DNA of 59,731 bases from Phaeoceros laevis (GCA_049999765.1 JBNGIQ010008522.1:1-59731); one strand, 5' to 3'; numbered from the stretch's first letter, positions 30,712-40,822 are shown. The notes: generated by a model not told the origin, from the sequence alone. A program made the numbers and translations.

Positions 30712-31140
30712 GCACGCACATTACAAAAACATGTTGTCAAGGAAAGATTCAAGCAGCGACATCTAGCTAGCACCGGTCGTCCGGTGTGATTGTACAGCAT
30801 GTGAGCGCAAAATTGGACGAAGCACTGCCCTCACCATGACAGTGGCTCGATTGCAGTACACAGGCACAAGGCAGGAAAGCTTGAAGGCACCGGCAGCCTG
30901 CGCGACAAGGAATGCTGTGAGAAAGAATTGCTGGCATATGAAGGGTGCATTGGAAACGAGTGACGCAACTTCCCGCGCAGGGCTCCTGAGAGAGCTAGCC
31001 ATTTCCCGCGCAGGGTGGCAATGATGCAGTCTAGAAAAAAATCCCCTTCAGCGCGGCTCTGGTCGCCTCCTCGTTTCCAGTGCCTGGCTATGGTGGCCAC
31101 GAGATCCAGCTCGTCGGGCCCCCGCATTAAAACGGCCGTC

Positions 31141-31243
31141 GTTTGCCATGTTTCGCCAATGAAAGAGGATTTCGCCACCCCCGGCGAAACCCTGGCGAAA
31201 CGTGGCAAATCGCGGCGAAACGTGGCGATACATGGCAAATCCC
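31141..31243. promoter_or_regulatory. Decamer (iteron-like) array between divergent genes
   Basis: Consecutive 10-base units related to GGCGAAACGT occur from 31183 to 31243: GGCGAAACCC(T), GGCGAAACGT, GGCAAATCGC, GGCGAAACGT, GGCGATACAT, GGCAAATCCC. Inverted versions (TTTCGCC, TTTGCC) lie at 31141-31177, giving a centre of symmetry near 31180. The array sits upstream of both genes of the element. It could bind a protein encoded by the element or regulate the divergent pair; this is inference. Confidence 0.65.
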
Positions 31244-31368
31244 CTCCTTTTTTGACACGTAGCGGCCTACATGCACATTACCTGGAAAAGAAGATTGTCC
31301 TCATGCATTAAATTTGTGGCAGTGGCTGCTTGCCATTTTTAACACACTGATTGTCCACACTCTCTCTC

Positions 31369-32824
31369 ATGGCCACCATGCCGGGACCGTTGCTAGAACT
31401 CGTCGAGTGTCGGTTGATGCTCAACCTCACAATGTGCTCTCCAGCTGCTCTCAACGCCGAACACATCCCTGTGCATGCTCCTCCAAGAGGACTTTGCGAA
31501 GCCATGAGTGGGGACAGTGACAGCGAAGTCATTCACGACTTTGGGGATCCCACATTGCAAAATGATGTTGATGATGTTGTGCGCATCGATGGGCAGGTGG
31601 AGGGCAGGGGGGCCGACTCTGACGACGACTCAATTGTGGACTTCAAGCAGTTCTTGTGGACGAAGGGTGAGCCATCAGGTACTCTACCGCTGCATGACCA
31701 CTCGTACCAGCATCAATTCAAAATAACAAAAGAGGAGCTTCCTAGCCATGAGTTTGTGACAGTGATGCGGTGCAAGCAGTACTCAACTGCAGACTGGTAG
31801 GAGCATGAGGAGGGGGTGCAGCTTCTAGATGCTGAACCTACTAGGGAGATAATGGCTGCAAAATTGATGACACTTAGCTCGAAGAAGAGACAGGTCGGCA
31901 CTACTGCTTGGGGGCAGCAGACAAGGACTGCATTGGGGGGGTTGGTGGCAATGAAAGGAGCTTTGCAGCCTAGTCGACAACACTTCACACCGGAGCAGGT
32001 ACAGTGGTGGGATGAGTTCTGGTTGGAGCAAGAAGCCATATGTGCCATTGTGGAGGCCGACGAGACACTGCCCTTGGAAACTCCGTGGGTATGGAGGGTG
32101 AGAACTCCGGCTGCACCAAGGCCTATGGAGGCACCAGATGCAATTGTGGTGGATGAGGCTGCTGTCCCCACCAGACGAGCCCGAAGGCAGCATCGAGTTA
32201 TGTATATAGGCCCGCGGAAGACGGCATCCAGGCGGGCTGAGGAGGAGGAGCAGCTTGGTGGTAATGTGGATGACATAAAGGCTGGGGACATGGTGGCTGT
32301 GCAAGCAGACAACGACGAGGCACGTCAACCATTCTGTGAGCAAGTCTGATGACCAGCACACCATGACGGTGCACTGGTGGCACACAAGCAATCACGATGC
32401 CTTTGAGGGCAGATATGTTCCAGAGTACAGGGCAGCCACACCACAAAATGCTGCGAGGAAGGGACGAAGAAAAGCTAAGAATGTGAAGCATGTACAGGTG
32501 ATGGATTTGCAGGAGACTAATGTGTTGGCGTACGCTTTTACACTCAACAAGCGGGGGACCTTGACAAGACCAACCCTGAACTTGCTGCGCCGCAAAGTGT
32601 TTGAATTCCGGGCAACTCCAGGTGAGGAGGTTCCGTTGCCGCCAGGCTCGAATGCTGGCAGTGACCATGTGGATTCCGAGGATATGGATGCTGCTGAGTC
32701 AACGAATGCCTCGGCAAACCTGAATTGGGATGAGGAAGATGGCTTGTCTTCTGGAGAGGAGCCAGACGTTGGCCCCTCTAACATTGTGAACATGCCTAGA
32801 CCACGGCGGAATGCAGAGCCGTGA
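31369..32824 (+). pseudogene. Acidic protein gene of the mobile element, with a stop and a frameshift
   Basis: From the ATG at 31369 (MATMPGPLLEL) the frame is open to a TAG at 31798-31800 and resumes in the same frame (EHEEGVQLLDAEPTREIMAA) to 32349. A second frame takes over at 32336 (VSKSDDQHTMTVHWW) and ends at 32824. The first part is acidic (DSDDDSIVDFKQFLW). The later part, IKAGDMVAVQ followed by VHWWHTSNHDAFEGRYVPEY, recalls a BAH/Tudor-like chromatin or DNA-binding module, but I cannot assign it. The end is acidic (NLNWDEEDGLSSGEEP). Divergent from the ParB-like gene. No catalytic DDE signature was recognised, so it cannot be called a transposase. Confidence 0.5.
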
Positions 32825-33394
32825 TCCAGGGTGCCAGGTTTGTTTGAGGTGGCTGGCCAGGTTTTACTTTGCTGCAAGGGGCGGGTACTAATCGTGTGTG
32901 TTGGGTGGTGACTATTTTCTCAGCATTCGGGGAGCGCGCCAACGGGTGTGGTCGCGGCGGAGGGCAGGAGGCTTGCGAGGATTTCTGGCTTTGGTCGCGT
33001 TTTCTAGCGACCTGCAAACGGGTCGGGATCATGGCGTGGAAGAGGGTTTTTCTGTGGATGGCCTTTGCCTTCATGTCGCGGAACCCCAGGTTGAAGGCGT
33101 GGAGGCAAGTCACGCGTGTTCATTGCACGTCAGGATTCGGAAGTCCCAAGCACGGGATGTCCGGTGGCAAACTGGCCACTTTTTTTCGTCAATTAGCGTG
33201 GTCCTTGTGACACGAATGCGCATTTTTTGTATTTCGCGGGTGGTAAAATCGTATAGCCAAAATCGCGTTTTTTTCCATTAGCACATGCTTGAAATCACTT
33301 TTTCCCCCCTTATTAAGCGTTTTTTGTGCAATTTTAAGAAAAAAAAATTACCAACATGTCTGTTTTACCCTCTGGACTCTAATAGACGGTTTTC
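32825..33394. other. Right non-coding part of the mobile element
   Basis: A GC-rich stretch (32900-33180) passes into an AT-rich subterminal part with poly-T and poly-A runs. The subterminal sequence at 33214-33250 (aatgcgcattttttg then cgggtggtaaaatcg) is weakly similar to the reverse complement of 26165-26215. Confidence 0.4.
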
Positions 33395-33420
33395 GTCTCC
33401 GATTCTAAGGAGACCTTGTT
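33395..33420 (-). repeat. Right terminal inverted repeat of the 7.3-kb element
   Basis: Begins gtctcc and ends taaggagaccttgtt, the inverted counterpart of 26090-26115. Neprosin-related sequence begins at 33421. Confidence 0.65.
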
Positions 33421-34584
33421 ACATGAGTTCACATCATATCAATGATAACCCTAGTAAAGGGCATCAAGTATGTAAAGTTTTAATGCATACATGTCTGTTG
33501 TTTTATGTCCGGATGTCAGTAAGTATAATATTAACATTGTGTTGTTAATCATTGGGCAGTTGCACGACTTGACGGATCTTACAACGGTGCAGTTTCCCGC
33601 ATTAGCTCATGGACGCCTGTGTGTCATGAGAGCAACGACTACTCCATTTCCCAGATATGGGTTGTCAATATGAATAATAGCAATATTGACATTGCAGAAG
33701 TGGGATGGATTGTAAGTGGAACATCAGTGACTCTTTTCCACTAAAATGTTAGTGTGTAGCTAACATGTTCTTTTACTGTGTGCAGGCTACCTACAAAAAC
33801 CCTGAACCACGTTTGTTCGTATAGTGGACGGTATGTTCTAGACGTGGGATTTGGCTGTGTTTTAAGTTTGTGTTTGATAATATACGTGTGATGATATCCT
33901 CACGGCTCATTTTCTGTTTGTTGTCACTTCAACAGAGAGATAACTACCAAAAAACTGGTTGTATAAACCTTGCATGCCAAGGATTTGTTCAAACCAGTCC
34001 AGATATAGTTATTGGTGATAAGATTGTGGGTGGAGATGGTTCTAGTAAGGTCTACAGCATCTACAGGGTCTGTTCACTCTTGCTTTCTGGGTTATTGAAT
34101 CACAAGTTCTTAGGGCATCACCGTTTGCTGTTTCTCTAAACAAGCATTGTATTGTGCTTTGCAGGAAGTTGGACAATCAGATTGGTGGCTGCAGATTGAG
34201 AACGTATTTGTGGGCTACTGGCCTCACCACATTTTTTCTCCAGGTCGCATGCAAGATGGTTTCTCAAGTCGTTTGGAGTGGGGTGGAGAGATTTTCTCGG
34301 GGACACTTCCCCCCCATGTGCAAATGGGCAATGGAAAATTCGGCTCCGAGGCCACTGGTCCGGTGACCACAGAAACTGATGTGCCAGCACATCAAGCTTT
34401 GTTGACCTATCTTGTGAAGAGCGACGAGCCAGGAGTTAAATTCTACACTCTTGAAGCAGACAAGGTATTCGGCTATGAATCAGATAGTGCGCACTACAAC
34501 AGAAAGATCTTCACTCATGAGCCAAGCGAGCCGGGAAAAGCCGGAGGCACATGGTTGTTTTTTGGAGGACCTGGAGCAGTCTAG
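33421..34584 (+). pseudogene. Neprosin-family (PF03080) pseudogene, copy 1
   Basis: Exons in phase 0: 33560-33711 (SYNGAVSRISSWTP, QIWVVNMNN, EVGWI), 33786-33830 (ATYKNPEPRLFV, stop, WT), 33936-34067 (GCINLACQGFVQ) and 34165-34584 (DWWLQIENVFVGYWPH, then WGGEIFSG). These are the neprosin-domain blocks of a glutamic endopeptidase-like family first known from pitcher-plant fluid. The TAG at 33822-33824 replaces the Tyr of the conserved YWT. A partial upstream exon lies at 33421-33467, and nothing of the N-terminal half exists left of it, where the mobile element ends. The final exon runs past the usual C-terminus with a unique tail (KAGGTWLFFGGPGAV). A poly(A)-like aataaaa lies near 34728. Copy 2 is at 50.9-52.5 kb on the other strand. 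Confidence 0.85.
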
Positions 34585-34593
34585 GTACTAACT

Positions 34594-34673
34594 GCTCAAT
34601 AGTGTAGGTAGTGTTCAGCTTTTGCTAGGGATGGCTCAATACTGTACTTAGCGTTCAGCTTTGCCAGGGACGT
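34594..34673. repeat. 40-bp imperfect tandem duplication
   Basis: Units starting gctcaata occur at 34594 and 34634 and share gttcagctttgc-like cores. They lie in the 3' flank of the neprosin pseudogene. Confidence 0.75.
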
Positions 34674-35048
34674 CTCATCAGAGATGTAAGCTTGGACCTT
34701 GTTACTAAGCTGAATACCCGTGGCTCATAATAAAATTCTTTCAATTGTGTTATGAAGATCCACATCTCCATTCCCTCCACTAAAAAGCACACAACCTCCT
34801 CCTACTCGTAGAACCGTGACTTCAAACCGAAACTAGTCTTTCCCTTCTCTGGTGACTTTGTCATAGCAGAAGTGACAGTATGTTTGTCATCCAACTCAAC
34901 TCGTTGGCCCACCTGAATTGTGTGATTGTCTTGCCCTGCTCTTCCATAATGTAGCACCATGCATAATCCTTGCACTGACCCATCTCCCGAAGTCACAGGA
35001 ATGTTTTGGCGATGTCAGAAAATATTTCAGCTGGCGAATGCCACAAGT
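34674..35048. other. Convergent intergenic region
   Basis: It contains a minus-strand open frame (34802-34996, QGLCMVLHYGRAGQDNHTIQ) that I do not recognise. It could be 3' UTR of the gene at 35049 or a fragment of another gene. Confidence 0.4.
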
Positions 35049-35468
35049 TCAGGCATCAGGAACCACAGTCTGCGTGGAGTTCAAGGAGAACAGAAATTCT
35101 TTGCTGCTGGATGCACCATCCTCATTGCTAAAGTGCTGACATGTCACCCGAACATCTTGCTTCTCTCTGAGCCAGCGAAGAATGATTTTCATTTGTGTCT
35201 TACTCTTCACCCCCTCCTGCTGCACAAACAACGAATTGAAGAGGTCACTGACATTACGCACAGGCACCGGTGCACCCCTAGGCCATGATCGCGAGCGTAC
35301 CTTAGCGTAGTTCCAGCAGTCGGTAACAGTCACGGGGCCGTATTTCAGCAGAATTGCCCGAATAGTGTTGGCCACTACCTGGTTTTCGTCCAAGCTCTCT
35401 ATCTTCCTAGCCAGTCTCGGCTTCAGGCTGCTCGCACTTGCGAAACATCGCGCAACCGTCGAGAACAT
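35049..35468 (-). CDS. Small plant protein, probably mitochondrial, two exons
   Basis: Exon 1 is 35468-35301 and exon 2 is 35219-35049, with an 81-bp intron (donor AAG|GTACGC, acceptor TTTGTGCAG) and phase 0. The product is 112 residues. The intron is a multiple of three and open, so an unspliced reading is possible, but splicing gives a natural join (CWNYAK to QEGVKSKTQMK). The start MFSTVARCFASASSLKPRLA is Ser/Arg-rich and lacks acids, typical of a mitochondrial presequence. The core (LLKYGPVTVTDCWNYAK, MKIILRWLREK) resembles a small plant-conserved family, possibly a winged helix. I cannot name it. The in-frame GTG five codons upstream is not a plausible start. Confidence 0.65.
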   Translation of the reverse strand: MFSTVARCFASASSLKPRLARKIESLDENQVVANTIRAILLKYGPVTVTDCWNYAKVRSRSWPRGAPVPVRNVSDLFNSLFVQQEGVKSKTQMKIILRWLREKQDVRVTCQHFSNEDGASSSKEFLFSLNSTQTVVPDA

Positions 35469-35892
35469 GCCTGCAATTGGCACGCTGGCCTAAACAATAG
35501 CTCTGATGCTGTACCTACGTTACGTTCTCCTGTGACTGATTTGCTTCTGAGGTTGAAGTTTGGTTGAACTTGAACCAGCATCTGCGCTCCCAACATTATG
35601 GGGGATTTGCCCAAAGCGCTTTAACCCAAGGGCGAACTCGAAAACCTGGAAGCAGGCTGGGGCTGTTTGAGAAGGGCTATGGAAATGTAGGTGAGCAAGA
35701 TGGCTGTACAAGACCCCTGGAGCTTGCTACTCCGGATGAATTTCAGGCCACCACATTGTAGGCCAACGGGTAGAAGGGAGCACCTTCCTACACCATCCGA
35801 GGCTTGCTGTTTGGGCTGGAGGGAGTCATACTAGTCATGCTAGTCATACTTCCTCCTTTCCTTCGCGGAAATTCTGGGTACTTCGCAACACT
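35469..35892. other. Intergenic, nothing recognised
   Basis: 5' flank of the small mitochondrial-type gene and 3' flank of a PPR pseudogene. No additional motif was seen. Confidence 0.4.
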
Positions 35893-38800
35893 TCAATCTA
35901 TGTGCACGAATACTTTCCTCAAGAGGTCATACAGTGGTTCGTCCTCTAAAAGCTCACTCTTACCAACCTGGAAGGTGTGCACCTGCTGCTGATGGTCGAT
36001 CCAGCTCTGGACAGGCACCTTCCATGCCTCTGCTTTTTGTCTCCACTCATTCACCTCCTTTGCACAGGCCCAGAGGGCAGCATCTCCGTACATGTTCGAC
36101 ATCAGGATGTGAGGGGCAGCATGCCTTGGCTGGAGGGAGACTGCACAATCGAAAGCATATTTTGCCATCACCATATTGCCATGCTTCCTACAGGCAGCCA
36201 GCAAACAGAGCGACATGGCCATTTCAGGTTGCATCGGCATAGCCAACAGCAAATCTTGCACAGTTTGCAGGTGCCCTGATCGCCCGAGGAGATCGACCAT
36301 TGTGGCGTAATGCTCGATTCCTGGTGTCAAGCCATGGTCTCTGCTCATAGATTGGAAGAACCCATCCCCTCGTCCACAAGCCCGGCATGGCTGCATGCAG
36401 AAAGAAGTGAAAGGAAAGTGGCTCCATCGGGTGCAGCACCTGTGCAAGCAGCATGTCCTTGTAGCATTTCAGGCTTGCGGTGTAGTCCCCTTGTCGAGCA
36501 TAACCAGCAAGCAACACAGTCCATCATACCTCATTACGCCGGGTCAGAGCATCAAACAAAGTTTGAGCATCGACCATGCTCGCGCAACTGCGCAACTGCT
36601 ATATGCATGAACCAGAGTGTTGGCCAGAAGGGGACTCAGTTTAGTTCTGGTGCTGACGAGAGTGTGATGAATCATTTTGCACATATCTAAGCTCCCGTGT
36701 TGCAACAAGGTGATCTCATTTGGAGTGACACCTTCTTCTTGCATTTGGCTGTAAAGCTGCAACGCAGCCTGGGTGCGGCTCTGCTCCTCATATGCAGCGA
36801 GCATTGCTGTCCATGCCACCACACCCCTTGGTGGTAGCTGATCAAAGACATGCTGTGCATCCACAATGCTCCCACACTTGCCGTACATGCTGACCAAGGT
36901 GCTGCCGACAAAAACATCCGAATGGCAGCCCCTCCTTTGAGCATCACCATGCATGGCCTTAACCATTGTTAGAGACTTCACTCTGGTGGATCGCCCATCC
37001 ACAACCACGTCTTCTTCCTTCTCTGCCACAGGCTTGAAGTGCACTGACAAAGGTCCGAAGTTCTGGACTCACACCTTGCTCTCGCATTTGTTTGTACAGC
37101 TGGAGAGCTTTTTCTCCCTGGCCTTACCCAACATACCCCGCAATGATGGCATTCCAAGACACCACGGTCCGCTGGGACAAGCCATCAAATATATCTTGCG
37201 CACCCACAATGCTCCCACACCTGCCATGCAGACTAACGAGAATGTTGCAAATAAAAGCATCTGAACCGTAGCCCTTCATCCAAGCATTAGCGTGTATTTC
37301 CTTCCCAATCCCTAAAGAGGTCACTTGTATTGATACCCCATCCAAGGAGACAGCGTCTTCCTTCTCTGCAAACAGGCCACATGCTTGAAGCAAACTCACA
37401 AAAGTCCAATTGTCAGGACTCAAGTCTACTTCAAGCATTTGGACATACAGGTGCAAAGCCTTCTCTGCTTGAGCTTGTTGAGTATATGCTGCATTCCACA
37501 CCACCACCCCCTGATGAGACAGCCCTGCAAAAGACGTTACACGCATCCTTGATGCTTCCGCATTTCCCATACAGACTGACCAAGGAGCTGCCAACAAAGT
37601 TATGTGATTCATAACCTAGCCTAAGAGCATTAGCATGTACTTACCTTCCCCTGTTGTAAAGACCTTGACTTGGTGCAATGTCCGTTGACAACAATATCTT
37701 CTTCCTGGTCTGCAAGCGCTCCACATGCTAGTAGGGCACCTACGATGGTCCAATTGTTTAGTGTCACGCCTTCCTCTTGCATCTGTTGGTACATCTTCAA
37801 GGCATTGTCTGGTTGAGCCAGTTGAGCAGGTGCCGTGAGGAGCACGGTCCATGAGACCACATCTCGCTCAGACAACCCATTGAAGACGTCTTGTGCATCC
37901 ACAATGCTCCCGCACTTTGCATACATTTCGCCCAGACAGGCAGCCACAAACAGATCAGTCGCTAGTCCATATTTCAAAGCTTCGGCATGAAAGCGTCTTC
38001 TGTCTTCAATGTCGGATAGGCTGGCACAAGCTTTAAGTAGGCTGATAAAGGTATACCTGTTAGGTTCCACGCCTTCCTCGTGCATACACTTATACATGCG
38101 CAGTGCCTATAAACCTTTCCCCGCCGTGTTGTAACCAGAGATTGTAGCTGTCCAGGAGGAAACAGTTCTTTGTGGCAACCTATCGAACACTTCGAGTGCT
38201 TCTTGCAGTCCACCACACTTAACCGGAGTGCTCATCAAGTATTCACAAAGGAACTTGTTAGACACCAGCCCTTGGTTTCTCATATGCGCATGCACCTGCT
38301 TAGCCTGGGCAAGGGCTTTCCTTTTGGAGCACTGCTTCAGAAGAGAAGCGTAGTTATCAGATGAGAAGCGTATGTCCGGTTGCATCTGTCTGTATAGCTG
38401 CAAAGCCAGTTCACCCCTATCTATCTGAGCGTAGGCAAGGATTATGGCATTGCCACGAGACCTCATCACGGTGGGCCATCTTATCAAAGATGGACCTGGC
38501 ATCCACAAGGCTCCCACATATTGCTTACACATCCACCAGCATGGTCCCCACACATATATCTGACTCGAAACCAGGCCTCCGTGCATCTGCATGGATTATT
38601 CTGGCTTGTTGAAGGATTGCACCTTTCAAGTGCCCCTGCTCCACTGCTGAAATGCTACTGCACGCCTTGAATGCAGCAACAAATGTTCGGTCGTTGAGGA
38701 CGACACCTTCATGTCTCATCTTTGCATACAGCTGCAAAGCTGTGTCACCCAGCTGCCTTTGAGCGTACCCCAGGATCGTGGCATTCCATGAGACCACACT

Positions 38801-38955
38801 ACGCTGAGGCACCTTCCCAAAGACACCCCAAGCATCAACAAGACACCCACATTTCGCGTATACGTCCAAAGGCATGCTCGCTGCGAACACGATCGCTTGT
38901 CTGGACTGCCCAGACTTGGTAAGTAGCGGAATTTGAGGCGTTCAGGAACTCTCAT
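35893..38955 (-). pseudogene. Long E+-type PPR pseudogene, multiple frameshifts
   Basis: The full length of a PPR gene like those at 1.0 and 8.6 kb can be followed through at least seven frame segments: 38955-38716, 38890-38525, 38592-38107, 38097-37630, 37612-37124, 37050-36544 and 36517/36447-35893. Landmarks include YASLLKQCSKRKALAQAKQV (N-terminal unit of this subfamily), MYAKCGSIVDAQDVF, the extended linker EEDIVVNGHCTKSRSLQQG, E motifs (HYATMVDLLGRSGHL) and a PG-box remnant (VPVQSWIDH). The tail ends LLRKVFVHID without a deaminase. The 5' part (SVVSWNATILGYAQ) is closer to the gene at 17.3 kb, hinting at a chimera or subfamily mixing. The many independent breaks mean it is not expressed as a full protein. 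Confidence 0.85.
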
Positions 38956-39004
38956 CTTGTTGAGGCAACTTTGCCCCCGGGTGCTGAGATTGGTAGCACA
39001 GCAG

Positions 39005-39195
39005 TAAACGCGCTAAGCCTCATGAACACTCCCGATGGGCACACCTCTGCTGGTAACCAAAAACCTGCGGATGTGCAAGGACTGCCACTCTTCCACCGAG
39101 ATTATGTCATGGGTTGAAAAGAGGGACATCGTTGTACGAAACGCACACCGTGTGCATCGATTCGAGGCAGGGTCCTGTAGCTGTAAGATCGACAT
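39005..39195 (+). pseudogene. DYW:KP C-terminal fragment
   Basis: On plus, LMNTPDG continues, after a 1-base shift, into GTPLLVTKNLRMCKDCHSST and RVHRFEAGSCSCK. It is nearly identical to the end of the gene at 44766-47345. The HxE part is missing and the terminal GRH is lost by a small deletion that opens the frame into 3' flank (IDIEKEE). It lies on the opposite strand from, and head-to-head with, the E+ pseudogene that starts near 38955. Confidence 0.85.
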
Positions 39196-39412
39196 TGAGA
39201 AAGAAGAAACACTGCCAACTGAAACAGTTCCACCACCCACCTGGTGTTGGTCACGCAAGTTTGTCATCATGCACAACTGGAAGAAGAAGAAATTTTACTA
39301 GTCCTACGTGCTTGCCAAATGGTCCACCTGTAGGTTTGTGATGGAGATGATCATAGAGATGGAGGGTCAGTCGGCGGGCTTGGACAGTGGCACTCGCACT
39401 AGGCAGTGGTAC

Positions 39413-39510
39413 TCAGGGTAGCCCTTCAAAATGGCTGACGGTGTGACTGTCCCAAAACTCCTCGAGGACTTCAGACTGTGGCAATGGCAGAGGCAAAGCT
39501 GGAGGCACCT
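39413..39510 (+). repeat. Copied 3'-flank block A (MADGV-type ORF start)
   Basis: An ATG at 39431 opens MADGVTVPKLLEDFRLW. Related blocks follow the DYW ends at 44674 (minus) and 49916 (minus). Here it lies about 236 bases after the DYW fragment on the same strand. Whether the frame is coding is unknown. Confidence 0.6.
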
Positions 39511-39849
39511 TCCTCACTTTTCCTTCCTGATGTGGGCATTTCTGTCTGATGGCTACGAAGTGTGATCCAAACTGTGTGAGATGCAAATGACGCAGATAGC
39601 ACTGTACAGAACGCCATGGCAGAATGTCAGGCATTGATACCACAACTGAGCAGCCTTTTTACCACGAGACCATCATAGGACCTCGTAATTCTTCTGTGAG
39701 TGTGTGCCTGATCCGAACTAAGAGGGCATTGCGCCGAACATATTTGCAGATCGATTTGCCTGGGTTTGGCTTCCTTAATTACTTAGGGGTGAGAGGCCAG
39801 GCCGGAGCTGGATTGCGGCTGGTTGCTGCTGCTGCTCGAGGGAGCTGCT

Positions 39850-40315
39850 GGCAGAGGGCTGTAGAGCCGACTCGGAGGACCCGCGAGGAGGTGCTGTGGG
39901 CTGTAGCGGGAAGGCCTGACTTCAGCAAACAGTGTTACGTATGCTTGCCTCCTGAAAGCTTGTGCAAGTGCTGGTGCTGTACAGCAGGGAGCTGTGTACA
40001 GCGATTGTAAAACGAGGACTACTCGAAGGTGACTTAACACTAAGCACTTGCCTCGTAAATATGTACGCAACATATGCCAATTGGAAGATGCACGCAAAGT
40101 GTTCAAATGATAATCTCTCTGGACACAAGGAATGCCCTAACATGGACTGCCATGATAATGGGTATGCTCAGCACGGGCTCTGTCGCTTTGTATGCAAGTA
40201 TGGCTGGTGCAAGTGCAGTGCAAGTGCTGGTGCTCTACAGTTGGGCAGGCAGCTGCATTCACGGATCCTAGAACGACTACTACTTGAAGTTGGACACACT
40301 TGTCGGGTGAAGGAT
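39850..40315 (+). pseudogene. Degenerate PPR remnant related to the DYW:KP gene at 44.8 kb
   Basis: The plus strand is alignable by eye to the antisense of about 45.7-46.2 kb: landmarks include agcttgtgcaagtgctggtg, cctcgtaaatatgtacgc and tggaagatgcacgcaaagtg. All frames are interrupted. It represents one to two PPR super-units (the CKSASAGALQQGRQLHS type) and lies downstream of the DYW fragment on the same strand, so the order is scrambled. Confidence 0.7.
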
Positions 40316-40676
40316 AATTTGAAGTAGGGAGCTTTTCTTCATGCGGACCATGCTGGGAGCAAACCAGGTTGGAAGCTCTGGGTGGCGGACAAGGAGTGTA
40401 GCATGAATGTGAGAGTTAGGTTAGAAGATGCACGTACGATGAAGCTGGAGGTCCACGTCAATTATGGGAGGTGGGGCAGCCAACTATGTCCACAACATTT
40501 TTTGGATGCTCTTTGTTAGCTCTCACCTACAAACTATCACCATCAGTTTTTGGGGACTCTAGTTTTTTTCAAGCTAAAACTAGGCCGCCCTCCTTTAGAA
40601 ACTTTTTTTTTAAAAGGTGGAAAACTCTTTGTCATTGAAGCGTGAAGAGAGTGAAGACCAGCTTAGTTGATCCTTC
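40316..40676. other. Intergenic, nothing recognised
   Basis: Non-coding transition from PPR debris to AT-rich repeats. Confidence 0.4.
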
Positions 40677-40822
40677 CCTTTTGAAGTTTTGAACAAATGA
40701 ACTTAATGAAGTTGATCCTTCCCTTTTGATCAAATGAACTTATTGAAGTTCATGCTTCCCTTTTGAACAACCGAACTTAATGAAGTTGATCCTTCGCTTT
40801 TGAACAAATAAACTTAATCAGG
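40677..40822. repeat. Four-copy minisatellite, 35-37 bp unit
   Basis: Units starting gttgatccttcccttttga (or gttcatgcttccc) occur at 40677, 40712, 40749 and 40786. Confidence 0.9.

Larger units (their letters stand above)
26090..33420. mobile_element. Candidate 7.3-kb TIR-bounded element carrying a ParB-like/methyltransferase gene
   Basis: The left end at 26090-26115 and the right end at 33395-33420 are inverted copies matching at 23 of 26 positions; both outer ends begin AACAAGGTCTCCTTA reading inward. Between them lie a minus-strand ParB-like plus DNA-methylase gene, a plus-strand acidic-protein gene and an array of 10-bp units in their shared upstream region. No standard transposase was recognised, and no target-site duplication is visible. 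To the right, neprosin sequence (33421 onward) starts immediately after the inverted repeat, which supports a boundary there. To the left the flank is unrelated AT-rich DNA, so this is not a simple insertion into an intact neprosin gene. All its genes carry disabling changes, so this copy is dead or needs proteins from elsewhere. Confidence 0.55.

Noticed and set aside
31369-32824. Transposase identity for the acidic protein
   Set aside because: No DDE, HUH, tyrosine or serine recombinase signature could be seen; calling it a transposase would be a guess.
26140-33280. A second, inner pair of inverted repeats for the 7.3-kb element (around 26165-26215 and 33214-33250)
   Set aside because: Similarity is weak and AT/GC patchy; the outer 26-bp pair is much stronger, so the inner match is mentioned only as subterminal resemblance.
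33421-34584. Intact expressed neprosin peptidase
   Set aside because: In-frame TAG within the conserved YWT motif and missing 5' exons; good splice sites alone do not rescue it.
35220-35300. Reading the small mitochondrial-type gene as one continuous 137-residue or longer frame
   Set aside because: The 81-bp middle part has perfect GT/AG borders with a T-rich 3' end, and the flanking motif joins naturally when it is removed.
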